64,000 nucleotides of DNA, from the NCBI GenBank assembly GCA_042408875.1, contig JBHOQS010000019.1, positions 124,001 to 188,000 on the forward strand, written 5' to 3'. The notes under the pieces were generated by a model. It ran no database searches. It worked only from the letters and a program-made list of their open reading frames with translations, and had not been told where the DNA came from. Origin of the DNA: JBHOQS01 sp042408875. Lineage in GTDB: Bacteria > Chloroflexota > UBA11872 > JBHOQS01. Below are positions 15,039 to 22,032 of the stretch, one piece after another. How positions within the stretch are numbered: the stretch's first letter is position 1; every line of letters begins with the position of its first letter. A program made the translations under genes and the position numbers.

Positions 15039-16289
15039 ATGGTTCGCGATGACCCTCCCGGCCGGCAGGTCCCGGCTCTCGACCGGTGCACTCGACGCGT
15101 CGTGGTGCAGCGCTCGCTGGGGGTTGTAGCCGCAGGGGTTGCCGCCAGTGTACTGGCCGCGCCGGCGCTGGCGCAGCAGCCCCCCACGGCCGTCACCAGG
15201 CTCATCGGTGATGTGCTTGACTTTGCCTTGAGCTCCCCACGCTGGCGCGGCCGCTTCGGTTTCGTAACCTTCCGCCTGCACGCCGGACTGTTCAACGGTG
15301 AGCGCGCCTACTTTATTCGGACGGATGCCTCTGACCAGGCCTTCGCCCGCGAGCAGGGACTGGTGTTCGCCCCCAAGCTGGCGCTCGCGCTGGAGTCTCG
15401 CGAGCCAGCCACCGCGGCTCTTTACCTTTTCGACCACACAGCAGCCGCGGGCCAGCTTCCGGTGCTCTCATCGGTGCCCGGGCTGCCCGACTTCAGTCCA
15501 GCATGGAGGGTGCACCGGGTTACCTGGCGCACGGCGGCGCGCACGCTCGCCTCGGCCGCCCAGGTGCGCGCGGCGGAGCAGGCGAACGAGGTGCGTGTCG
15601 AGCGAACGACCATTGTGGTGAACTATCCGGTCGTCAAGTGGCCGGGCGGGGAGCTCCCGGCCGACCCTGACCAGGAGCAGTATCTGGGCGGCGGCCAGCT
15701 CATCGAGCCGGTGAATACGCAGGCCATGACTGTTACCTTCAAGCTGCACGAGTGCTATCCGGCCAGCCGGTACATCGTGACCGACACCTCTGCTGTGCCG
15801 ATGGCGCCGATGATGCGGGTTGGCGCAGCTGCGGCATCGCAGCGCTTGGCCAGTGTCCGGGCAACGGCGAAAATCTACGTCTTCGGGAACGGCGTGCGCG
15901 GCAGCGGCCCGATGGGAGCACAGCCCAGCGTCTTCGACTCCATGGCCGGCCAGCCGGCATGGAGCCCCTTCTGGGACCACCTCACTGTGGTGTGGCGAAA
16001 CGGGGCCCCAGTGAAAGTGCTCAAAGCCGAGGACGAGATCCGGCCGGTGATTGAGCTTGGAGACCTACAATTGTTCAATGGTGTGCCCGAGACGCATCCC
16101 AACGGCTTTGTGGTGAACTGTCCGGTGCCGGTGCTGGCGCCGAACGACTTTGTACTGCGGGCGGCTGACGGTCGCAGCCTGTTCGATGAGCCGGCATCGA
16201 TCCAGGCACTCTTCCAGGGCACCTGGGGCGACCGCGCCGCCGAGCAGTGGCAGATCGAGCATGACGCCGAGCTCGTGCGGCGCCGCTGA
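15039..16289 (+). CDS. Secreted protein of unknown function, probable Tat signal
   Basis: The 416-residue product starts with a long N-region, a twin-arginine stretch TRRVVVQRS, a hydrophobic segment LGVVAAGVAASVLAAP and a typical ALAQQ cleavage site, so it is probably exported by Tat. The mature part is beta-rich with no recognised domain. Segments such as VRVERTTIVVNYPVVKWPGG and FVVNCPVPVLAPNDFVLRAADG suggest repeated beta sandwiches. GGAGGT before ATG 15039 fixes the start. It shares the region with the cupredoxin and may be its partner, with the intervening operator array controlling it. Confidence 0.75.
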   Translation: MVRDDPPGRQVPALDRCTRRVVVQRSLGVVAAGVAASVLAAPALAQQPPTAVTRLIGDVLDFALSSPRWRGRFGFVTFRLHAGLFNGERAYFIRTDASDQAFAREQGLVFAPKLALALESREPATAALYLFDHTAAAGQLPVLSSVPGLPDFSPAWRVHRVTWRTAARTLASAAQVRAAEQANEVRVERTTIVVNYPVVKWPGGELPADPDQEQYLGGGQLIEPVNTQAMTVTFKLHECYPASRYIVTDTSAVPMAPMMRVGAAAASQRLASVRATAKIYVFGNGVRGSGPMGAQPSVFDSMAGQPAWSPFWDHLTVVWRNGAPVKVLKAEDEIRPVIELGDLQLFNGVPETHPNGFVVNCPVPVLAPNDFVLRAADGRSLFDEPASIQALFQGTWGDRAAEQWQIEHDAELVRRR

Positions 16290-16694
16290 GAGACGCGCGC
16301 CGGCATGCTCCGTCGTGCTCGATCCGGGCACGCAGCGACCGCTTGAGCCGGTGCGCCGCTCGACACCTCTCGCCGGCATGGACAGGGCTTTCCTGGGAAC
16401 TGAGCTGCCCGGGCGCCGGGCCCGGGCGCCGGGGCGGTCCGATCGGCCTTGCTCAGCGCGCCGGGCATGCTCTTCTTCGCCTCTGGCTTCTGTGCTCTCA
16501 GCCTCAATCGTACCTGCGTACCTGTCGCCAGGCGCCAATGCCGCTTCGTCGTGACGGTGTGCTGCACTACTCATATGACATAATCCTCATTACAGACATG
16601 CCTCGGCCCGCGGTGTATACCGCGAAGTGGGAAGGGCAAGGCGAGTACAGCAGGTGATGTGGTGCGCCGGGTGGTAGGGCTGCCGGCTTGCCCA
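16290..16694. other. Intergenic region without convincing gene
   Basis: Roughly 400 nt between the secreted protein and the terminator-like hairpin. Open frames here have no ribosome sites or recognisable products. There is a local AT-rich stretch at 16560-16620 (CATATGACATAATCC...), which could hold a promoter. Confidence 0.35.
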
Positions 16695-16745
16695 GCGCCA
16701 CGCACAGGCCCCAAAGGAGCGGCCTTGCGTGTGGCGCCCCTTTTC
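16695..16745 (+). terminator. Terminator-like hairpin
   Basis: GCGCCACGCACAGGCC (16695-16710) pairs with 16721-16737 with one bulged base, and is followed by CCCCTTTTC. It has the form of a rho-independent terminator on the plus strand. Confidence 0.6.
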
Positions 16746-16760
16746 TCATATCGGCTTACC

Positions 16761-16792
16761 GTTTATTGCCTGGGAAGTTTATTGCCTGGAAG
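16761..16792 (+). repeat. 16-bp-period tandem repeat
   Basis: GTTTATTGCCTGG occurs at 16761-16773 and again at 16777-16789 with similar flanks. It lies directly before the small zinc-ribbon ORF. Confidence 0.85.
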
Positions 16793-17002
16793 ACATGTCC
16801 GATGTGCCGGTGTATAACGCCGCAGCTCCAGTCTATCTCGGTCACGTGGGCGCTCAAGAAACTCTACCTGTGCCGCGTCTGCCAGGAGATCTTGCATGAC
16901 GAGGACCTCCCTGCCGGGGCGCTGGATAGACGCGCCGAGCCAGTTGGTGGGCCGCAGGCCGCGGGTGTAGCGGAGCAGGAGCATCTGGGCAGGCTGCGCT
17001 AG
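16766..17002 (+). CDS. Possible small zinc-ribbon protein
   Basis: This reading frame gives a CPMC pair and a CRVC pair separated by about 25 residues (with QSISVTWALKKLYLCRVCQE between), which would form a zinc ribbon, followed by an acidic tail. No good start or ribosome site is visible. A TTG at 16766 is proposed only because it precedes the first Cys pair; the first ATG (16801) would lose it. It may be real or a gene remnant: the adjacent 17.0-17.5 kb region also contains broken ORFs. Confidence 0.3.
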   Translation: MPGKFIAWKTCPMCRCITPQLQSISVTWALKKLYLCRVCQEILHDEDLPAGALDRRAEPVGGPQAAGVAEQEHLGRLR

Positions 17003-17067
17003 CGAGGCTGCACCATTGAGGGCCTACGACCCACGTCATACCTGGGGATGGCAGGCGATCAGGGACG

Positions 17068-17289
17068 ATGGATCGCCCTGTCGATCGCACCAGCAGTGGC
17101 TCGGTGGACGCCGGAGACGAACTCCCCAGCGCCGAGGCGCACTACCTGGGCGAGATCAGCCGCAGCGTGCTCCTCACTGCCGAGCAGGAGCGTGCACCCG
17201 GGCAGGCTCTTGCCGAAGGTCGACAGGCGCGCTGCCTGGCGCCGCGGATGGCGCAGCACAGAGTGTCATGGCGCCGTCGTCGTACGTAA
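17068..17289 (+). pseudogene. Sigma-70 region 1.2-like fragment
   Basis: The first half of this 73-codon ORF reads AEAHYLGEISRSVLLTAEQE, then ALAEGRQAR, which closely resembles sigma-70 region 1.2 (typically YLxEIgRxpLLTaeEEveLAkxIeaGd). The remaining regions 2-4 are missing, and the frame ends in an Arg-rich stretch. Either a remnant of a group 1/2 sigma factor or a decoy; loss of all DNA- and core-binding regions means it cannot be a working sigma factor. Confidence 0.4.
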
Positions 17290-17379
17290 GGACGATTACA
17301 GAACTCCGAGCCGTCCGACTAGTACATTTCTATCATCGTCCGGCTAGACCGAGCTCTTGATCTGAGAGGGAACTGGGGC

Positions 17380-17736
17380 ATGAGCCGCGGCAACATCCCC
17401 TGGGATCGCACCGAAGGTAATCGCTGCCCGCATTGTGGAGCGCCGCTTGTCCTCGGCATCAGTGCCTGAAACGGGCGCCTCTATGTGGACTGCAGTTCGC
17501 AGCCCGACGCCCACTTTCGCCCGGCGACGCAGGCGGAGCTAGAAGCCTACCTTCGCCGCGCCCCGGACGCGCGCCGGCGCCTGTGGGGTGTCTGCGGCTG
17601 GGCCGGCACTCTCCCCGCCACGCCAGCTCACACGCCTGGGACGCCGCAGGCAGCGCCGCAAAATGCACAGCAGGCGCGCCAGTACGAACAGCATGAACGG
17701 TCTGCATGGCATGGATGGCAGGGACAAAGGAGGGAA
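17380..17736 (+). pseudogene. Zinc-ribbon ORF interrupted by an in-frame TGA
   Basis: An ATG at 17380 with GAGAGGGA upstream opens MSRGNIPWDRTEGNRCPHCG and runs 29 codons to TGA at 17467. The same frame then continues plausibly (NGRLYVDCSSQPDAHFRPAT, a helical QAELEAYLRRA) and stays open to the membrane protein that starts at 17737. The two halves together look like one zinc-ribbon protein with CPHC in the first half and another Cys in the second. The TGA could be a CGA-to-TGA nonsense mutation or, less likely, a selenocysteine codon: a 4-bp stem (CTGC/GCAG) with loop AGTTC follows 20-odd nt later. Treated here as a broken gene. Confidence 0.4.
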
Positions 17737-18255
17737 ATGATGGTGAGAAATACCTTGCTTGGCGCGGTGGCTGGTCTGGTTGCCGGCCTGGTGTTCGGCA
17801 TGATGATGCAGATGATGACAGCGCCTGCACCAGACGGCGGCCAGATACCGATGATGCGCATGGTCGCGATGGTTGTTCGATCAGATAGCGTGGCTGTCGG
17901 CTGGGTTTACCACCTCTTCAACAGCGCGGTGATCGGCGCTATCTTCTTCAACAGCGCGGTGATCGGCGCTATCTTCGGCGCGCTCCTGGGCCGGCGTGCG
18001 CACGGATACAGCGCCGGCCTGGGTTGGGGCGCCCTCTACGGCGCCGTGTGGTGGGTCCTGGGCGGGCTGATCCTGATGCCAATGCTGCTGGGTATGCCAC
18101 CCTTTGCCTCGCTGGTGATGCCGCCTATGCGGCCGATCGCTCTGGGCAGCCTGATGGGACACGTCATCTACGGTCTCATTCTCGGCGCGGTGTATATGTG
18201 GCTGGCCACTAGGCAAGCAGCCACACGGTTAACAGGGTTCCTGCGAGGCACCTGA
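17737..18255 (+). CDS. Polytopic membrane protein with internal duplication
   Basis: The 172-residue product is strongly hydrophobic with about four membrane segments: LLGAVAGLVAGLVFGMMMQMM near the start, VYHLFNSAVIGAIF, LGWGALYGAVWWVLGGLIL, and MGHVIYGLILGAVYMWLA at the end, with glycine-rich helices. GGAGGG lies 2-5 nt before the paired ATGs at 17737/17740. An exact 30-bp tandem duplication repeats FNSAVIGAIF within the second segment. Function unknown; the length and Gly-rich helices resemble DUF1440/YagU-type membrane proteins, but this is only an impression. Confidence 0.75.
   Translation: MMVRNTLLGAVAGLVAGLVFGMMMQMMTAPAPDGGQIPMMRMVAMVVRSDSVAVGWVYHLFNSAVIGAIFFNSAVIGAIFGALLGRRAHGYSAGLGWGALYGAVWWVLGGLILMPMLLGMPPFASLVMPPMRPIALGSLMGHVIYGLILGAVYMWLATRQAATRLTGFLRGT
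17917..17976 (+). repeat. Exact 30-bp tandem duplication in a membrane-helix coding region
   Basis: The 30-nt unit at 17917-17946 is repeated without change at 17947-17976. It adds exactly ten residues to a transmembrane segment and keeps the frame. Confidence 0.95.
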
Positions 18256-18267
18256 TCATACAGACCT

Positions 18268-18324
18268 GCGCCAACGTCTCGGCTAGAGGCGAGCCAGTGT
18301 TGCGCCCCGGCCGAGACGCGGCGC
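18268..18324. terminator. Interrupted long hairpin
   Basis: GCGCC (18268-18272) and CGTCTCGGC (18275-18283) pair with GCCGAGACG (18310-18318) and GGCGC (18320-18324), 14 base pairs in all with a 26-nt loop. It follows the membrane protein gene. No U-run follows, so the role as terminator is uncertain. Confidence 0.5.
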
Positions 18325-18378
18325 CTACCTGGCTCGCGTGCACTGGCAGACAATGGCAGCCACGAGGAGGTTGAGACG

Positions 18379-18600
18379 ATGCAGCAGACGCCAGAGAGCT
18401 TTCGCTGCCCGGTGTGTGGCGCGGACTTCGAGACCCGCGAGCAACTCGAGCAGCATGCCAAAGTGGCGCACCCACAGCCCCAGCGATTCCACTGCGCGGC
18501 CTGTGGGATGGAATTCGCCACACGTGCGCAGCTTGAGGAACATGCACGTCGTGAGCATCAGCGCGAATTCCACGCGCACAGCCACGTAGGCAGGGGGTGA
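18379..18600 (+). CDS. Small protein with two canonical C2H2 zinc fingers
   Basis: The 73-residue protein consists almost entirely of two fingers, FRCPVCGADFETREQLEQH (then AKVAH) and FHCAACGMEFATRAQLEEH (then ARREH). Both follow the classical C-x2-C-x3-F-x5-L-x2-H-x4-H pattern, with a short HPQPQR linker and a His-rich tail. Canonical tandem C2H2 fingers of this type are uncommon in bacteria outside Ros/MucR-like proteins, whose spacing differs. GAGGAGGTTGAG lies upstream of the ATG. Role unknown: nucleic-acid or protein binding, or zinc handling. The neighbour is the AhpD-like gene. Confidence 0.85.
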   Translation: MQQTPESFRCPVCGADFETREQLEQHAKVAHPQPQRFHCAACGMEFATRAQLEEHARREHQREFHAHSHVGRG

Positions 18601-18675
18601 TTGCACTCAGGGTGGCAAGCACGATCGTAACTGATGCACTTGAGGCCTGAAAGGTACAAGGTACGAGGTCGGCAT

Positions 18676-19203
18676 ATGCGCATCCAGCCCATCGAGAAGG
18701 CGCAGGCGAGCGAGGCAGTACAGTCTGTCTATGAGGAGATCGAGCGCCGCGGCGGCCGCGTAAGCACCTTCTACAAGATGCTTGGCCATAGGCCCGAGCT
18801 GCTACGCACCTTTGCGGCGTTCTACCAGGCGCTCTGGGCGCCCGGGGCGCTCCCGCCAACGCTGAAGGAACTCGCCTACCTGCGCACGTCGATCCTGAAT
18901 AGCTGTGCGCATTGAATCCGCGCCCACACCGCTTCGGCGAAGCAGCAGGGCCTCACGGACGAGCAGATCGCCGCGCTCAAGGAGCCTCGCAGCCGACGGC
19001 GTACTCTCTTCAGCCCCGAGGAGCAGGCAGTCTTACGGTTCACGGATCTCTTAACGTCCTATCCCGGCAACATAGATCAGGCCGATATCGAGGCGCTGGC
19101 CGCGCATTTCAGCCCGGAGCAGATCGTCGAGCTAGTGCTGACTATTGCTACAGCCAACCTGACCAACCGGATCAACGAAGGCCTCCAAACGCCCCTCGGT
19201 TAG
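18676..19203 (+). CDS. AhpD-like carboxymuconolactone decarboxylase family protein, probable selenoprotein (TGA at codon 80)
   Basis: Read from ATG 18676 to TAG 19201 with TGA 18913 translated as one residue, the gene gives a normal 175-residue AhpD/CMD-family protein. An N-terminal helical part (SVYEEIERRGGRVSTFYKML) leads to ELAYLRTSILNSCAH-U-IRAH, and a helical C-terminal part (QGLTDEQIAALKEP, FSPEQIVELVLTIATANLTN) follows. The family motif CxxCxxxH is present as C77-A-H-U80-I-R-A-H84, so the TGA replaces exactly the second redox cysteine. The downstream half is in the same frame and family-like, which a random nonsense mutation does not predict at this codon. A hairpin GCTTC-GGC-GAAGC begins 15 nt after the TGA. 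Likely role: thiol-based peroxidase or reductase. Selenocysteine machinery genes are not in the window. Confidence 0.75.
18922..18951 (+). promoter_or_regulatory. Candidate bacterial SECIS hairpin
   Basis: Lower stem GCCC (18922-18925)/GGGC (18948-18951), an internal loop, upper stem GCTTC (18931-18935)/GAAGC (18939-18943) and a 3-nt loop GGC. The loop starts 20 nt after the TGA and begins with GG. This agrees with the general rules for bacterial SECIS elements (stem-loop close downstream of UGA, G near the start of the apical loop). Short GC stems arise often by chance in such DNA, so this is supporting, not decisive. Confidence 0.5.
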
Positions 19204-19389
19204 CGAGGGCGCCAGCCTGCCGGCGTGCTGTGTCCCATGGGTATCGGCAAGCCGCCGCCGGTATGTGCCTGAGCATTGACGGCAGCAGCGCGCCGGGATA
19301 CCATCCAAGAGAGGCCAGGGGAGCAGCATGGGCGCCAGGGCTGAAGAGCTATAGGCAGGCCTATAGGAGCAGAGGAGAAGGAACGAGGC

Positions 19390-20076
19390 GTGCAGGCGGT
19401 CTATCGGTGGTTTGATGACATAGTGAAGTATCCCGGCGGCCGCCTGCTGGTCCGGCTCGGCCTCACGGGCAACCAGGTGACTGTGGCCGGCCTGGCTATC
19501 AGCGTGCTGGCCGCCACGATCATCGCACTCACCGGGCAGTTCTGGCTGGGCGGGCTGGTATTCCTGCTCGGCGCGTGCGCCGACCTCTTCGATGGCGCGG
19601 TGGCGCGCCTGCGCGGGACAGATCGCACCTCGCGCCTGGGTGGCTGGCTGGATACTTTCGCCGATAAGCTCGGTGAGGTCGCCTTGCTGCTGGGCATGAC
19701 CTTTGCCCTGCCCGATGTGGGCGACGTGCGACTGGCTGCTGCAGCCGCCCTGTCGTCGCTCCTGGTCGGCTTCGCCAAAGCAGCCGCCGGTGAGTATCAC
19801 ATTCGCCCGCAATGGTTGGAGGTGAAGCTGCTCGGCCGGCCCGGCCGGGTGCTGCTCCTGAGCGCCGGCCTTTTGCTCAGCGGCGTCCCTGGGCTCGACC
19901 CGCTGGTAGTCGTGCGCACGATGCTCTGGGGTATGCTGCTGGGCTTCAACCTGCCGATCTTGCTCCAGCGAGTGAGCAAGATCCTGGCGCATGCGCACGC
20001 AGAGAGCGCCGGGCACGCGGCAGGCAGGGCACAGCACGCCCCGCCCACCGAGGACGGCCGTGAGCACCAGCGCTGA
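19390..20076 (+). CDS. CDP-alcohol phosphatidyltransferase family membrane enzyme
   Basis: The 228-residue protein contains the CDP-alcohol phosphotransferase signature: D65-x2-D68-G-x2-A-R73 in ADLFDGAVARL, then G84-x3-D88-x3-D92 in GGWLDTFADK. The segment between R73 and G84 is 10 residues, slightly longer than the usual 8-9. About six hydrophobic helices follow the family pattern. The reaction is transfer of a phosphatidyl group from CDP-diacylglycerol to an alcohol (phosphatidylglycerol or phosphatidylinositol phosphate synthase type), at the membrane. It starts with GTG after AGGAGAAGGAA. Its last codons overlap the next gene start. Confidence 0.87.
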   Translation: MQAVYRWFDDIVKYPGGRLLVRLGLTGNQVTVAGLAISVLAATIIALTGQFWLGGLVFLLGACADLFDGAVARLRGTDRTSRLGGWLDTFADKLGEVALLLGMTFALPDVGDVRLAAAAALSSLLVGFAKAAAGEYHIRPQWLEVKLLGRPGRVLLLSAGLLLSGVPGLDPLVVVRTMLWGMLLGFNLPILLQRVSKILAHAHAESAGHAAGRAQHAPPTEDGREHQR

Positions 20077-20395
20077 CCCAGCCCAGCGCCAGGAGCGCTT
20101 CCCCTTCTCGTGCCACATCTGTGGCCGTCGCAGCGTGGTCATGCGCGGCCGCGGCCCCGGGGAGGTGCCCGCCGATCTCGGCCGGTGCAGCCTCTGCGGC
20201 CGCTGGGCCTGCCCCGACCACTACAGTGGCCTCTTCCAGGCCGGGCGGCCCGGCTTCATCTGTGATGCCTGCACTCAGGCGAAGCAGGTGCAGGCCGCCA
20301 GGCGTCCGCGACTCGGATGCCGCAGCCGGGTGTTGGGAGCTGGTGCGCTCCTGGGTGCCTTGTGTCTGGCCCGTGCCATGCTGTGGCGCGCTTGA
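20060..20395 (+). CDS. Small zinc-binding protein with C-terminal membrane anchor
   Basis: A 111-residue product from GTG 20060, overlapping the end of the phosphatidyltransferase gene by 17 nt. It has three cysteine pairs, CHICGR, CSLCGRWACPDH and FICDAC, forming a zinc-ribbon/double-ribbon module at residues 15-75. A hydrophobic C-terminal segment (VLGAGALLGALCLARAM) is a likely membrane anchor. Function unknown; the overlap suggests co-expression with the lipid enzyme. Confidence 0.7.
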   Translation: MSTSADPAQRQERFPFSCHICGRRSVVMRGRGPGEVPADLGRCSLCGRWACPDHYSGLFQAGRPGFICDACTQAKQVQAARRPRLGCRSRVLGAGALLGALCLARAMLWRA

Positions 20396-20407
20396 TGTCC
20401 CTCGCTG

Positions 20408-20695
20408 TTATGCTGCACCGGGCGGGTGCAGGAAGACGCGCAGCAGGTGCCGCGCCTCTCGCTCAACCCCCAAGGCCAGACAGTCGCAGTAGGTACTGAA
20501 CGTCGCCTGACGTACCAGCCGCTGGAGCGCCGGGTCCGGGAGAGCAAGCCGGCTGGCGCGCAGACAGCGCTCCAGCCGCTTTAGAAAGTACCAGCGCAGC
20601 GCAGCTTCCTGGCCTTCGCCCTGGGTGGGTGGCCACACCGGGGCGGCCACGGATGGCGTCTGGTCCGAAGTGTCCCACAGATCGGTATCGTTCAC
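20408..20695 (-). CDS. Small uncharacterised protein
   Basis: The 95-residue ORF starts with GTG at 20695, with GGAGG about 8 nt before. It is convergent with the preceding zinc protein, the two stops being only 12 nt apart. The second half is helical and basic (AALRWYFLKRLERCLRAS, VEREARHLLRVFL). No domain is recognised. An upstream in-frame extension lacks a ribosome site. Confidence 0.55.
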   Translation of the reverse strand: MNDTDLWDTSDQTPSVAAPVWPPTQGEGQEAALRWYFLKRLERCLRASRLALPDPALQRLVRQATFSTYCDCLALGVEREARHLLRVFLHPPGAA

Positions 20696-21126
20696 CGGGA
20701 TCCTCCGCCCCGCTGAAGAGGCAGGCATGGCACACAGCCGCCTGCCTGTTCTGACCATCACCGTCGCAGGAGCCCGGCACCGCTGGGCTCCGATCCTCAG
20801 CCGCACCTCGCTAGCCGGCTGGCCCGATCGACACTTCCCGTCCATCGGCTCCTGGCCACCGGCTTCCCAATCCACCAGCAGGCCCTCGTAATAATAAACG
20901 TATCAGCTACTTCTGAGGATGGGCGCGCGGTCGCTACTGTGTAACCGCGCGCCCCTGGCGGCCGGTGCCGGCCACACTGCGCGGCACCGTACATACCCGG
21001 CACGGGTATACTCACCTACGGTATACTGTGACTGGATCCTGTATCTTGTCTATATGATGAATGAGCGCGGCTCCCGAGCGAGCCCCCTTCGAGTACGTGC
21101 TGGAGTATTATGCTGGAGTATAGCGG
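20696..21126. promoter_or_regulatory. Intergenic region upstream of dapF
   Basis: About 430 nt without a supported gene. TATACT elements occur at 21007-21012 and 21022-21027 and TATGAT at 21053-21058, so a plus-strand promoter for dapF probably lies here, although no good -35 partner can be fixed. At the end a 13-bp-period duplication (21098-21121) doubles the TGGAG ribosome-binding element. Confidence 0.45.
21098..21121 (+). repeat. Duplicated ribosome-binding element before dapF
   Basis: TGCTGGAGTAT occurs at 21098-21108 and 21111-21121. The second copy provides GGAG about 9-10 nt before the dapF ATG; the first is too distant to serve it. Confidence 0.8.
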
Positions 21127-21960
21127 ATGCTACCCTTTACGAAAATGCACGGCACGGGCAACGACTTCGTGCTGCTCGACGCCCGCGATCTGCCTACACA
21201 CGACTGGCCAGAGCTGGCGCAGGCGATGTGCGACCGCCACTTCGGCGTAGGCGCCGATGGGCTCATCTTGATCCTGCGTGGTGAACGCGCGCCGTTCCGC
21301 ATGCGCATCTTCAACCCAGATGGCTCTGAGGCAGAGATGTGCGGCAATGGCATCCGGTGTTTTGCCCGTTACCTGGTCGAGCACGGGCTAGCCGGCGCCG
21401 GTTCGCTGGACGTCGAGACCCTGGCAGGCACCAAGCGGCTGGAGATCGAGGCGGACGGGCACGTGTTCCGATCTGTGGCAGTCAGTATGGGCGAGCCACG
21501 CTTGCCTCCGGAGGAGATCCCGGTGCTGCTGCCGGGGGAGCGGGTCGTGGAGCACCCTATAACGGTTGATGGCTTGAACCTCCGCATCACGGCGGTGAGC
21601 ATGGGCAATCCGCACGCCGTCGCGTTTGTGGACGACGTCGGGCAGTTCCCGCTCGAGCGGATTGGCCCGCAGATGGAGCGCCACCCGCTCTTTCCAGCGC
21701 GGGTGAACTTCGAGGTCGCCACGATCCGGTCATCGCGTGAGGTCGCCATGCGTGTGTGGGAGCGTGGCGCCGGGCCGACGCTGGCATGTGGCACTGGCGC
21801 TTGCGCGACCGTCGTCGCTGGACGTCTGCTGGGCCGGCTGGAGCCTGAGGTTGCCGTCCATCTGCCGGGCGGCACGCTGACCATCCACTGGGATGGCGCC
21901 GGCGAAGTGATCCTGCGCGGTCCGGCCGAGACTGTCTTCGAAGGCACCTGGCTGCGCTGA
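21127..21960 (+). CDS. dapF: Diaminopimelate epimerase
   Basis: The 277-residue protein has the two catalytic cysteines in family context: C72 in EMCGNGIRCFAR and the second in TLACGTGACATV. Other conserved parts are FTKMHGTGNDFVLLDAR, FNPDGSEAEMCGNG, SMGNPHAVAFV and NFEVATI. The enzyme interconverts LL- and meso-diaminopimelate in the cytoplasm, feeding lysine and peptidoglycan synthesis. It stands alone among unrelated genes. The start is fixed by GGAG upstream. Confidence 0.96.
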   Translation: MLPFTKMHGTGNDFVLLDARDLPTHDWPELAQAMCDRHFGVGADGLILILRGERAPFRMRIFNPDGSEAEMCGNGIRCFARYLVEHGLAGAGSLDVETLAGTKRLEIEADGHVFRSVAVSMGEPRLPPEEIPVLLPGERVVEHPITVDGLNLRITAVSMGNPHAVAFVDDVGQFPLERIGPQMERHPLFPARVNFEVATIRSSREVAMRVWERGAGPTLACGTGACATVVAGRLLGRLEPEVAVHLPGGTLTIHWDGAGEVILRGPAETVFEGTWLR

Positions 21961-22032
21961 TACAGGTGGCGCGACAGGCGATGCACTGTCTCGTAGCGGC
22001 TCCCGTAGCGTAGCAGACGCAGGAACAACCCT

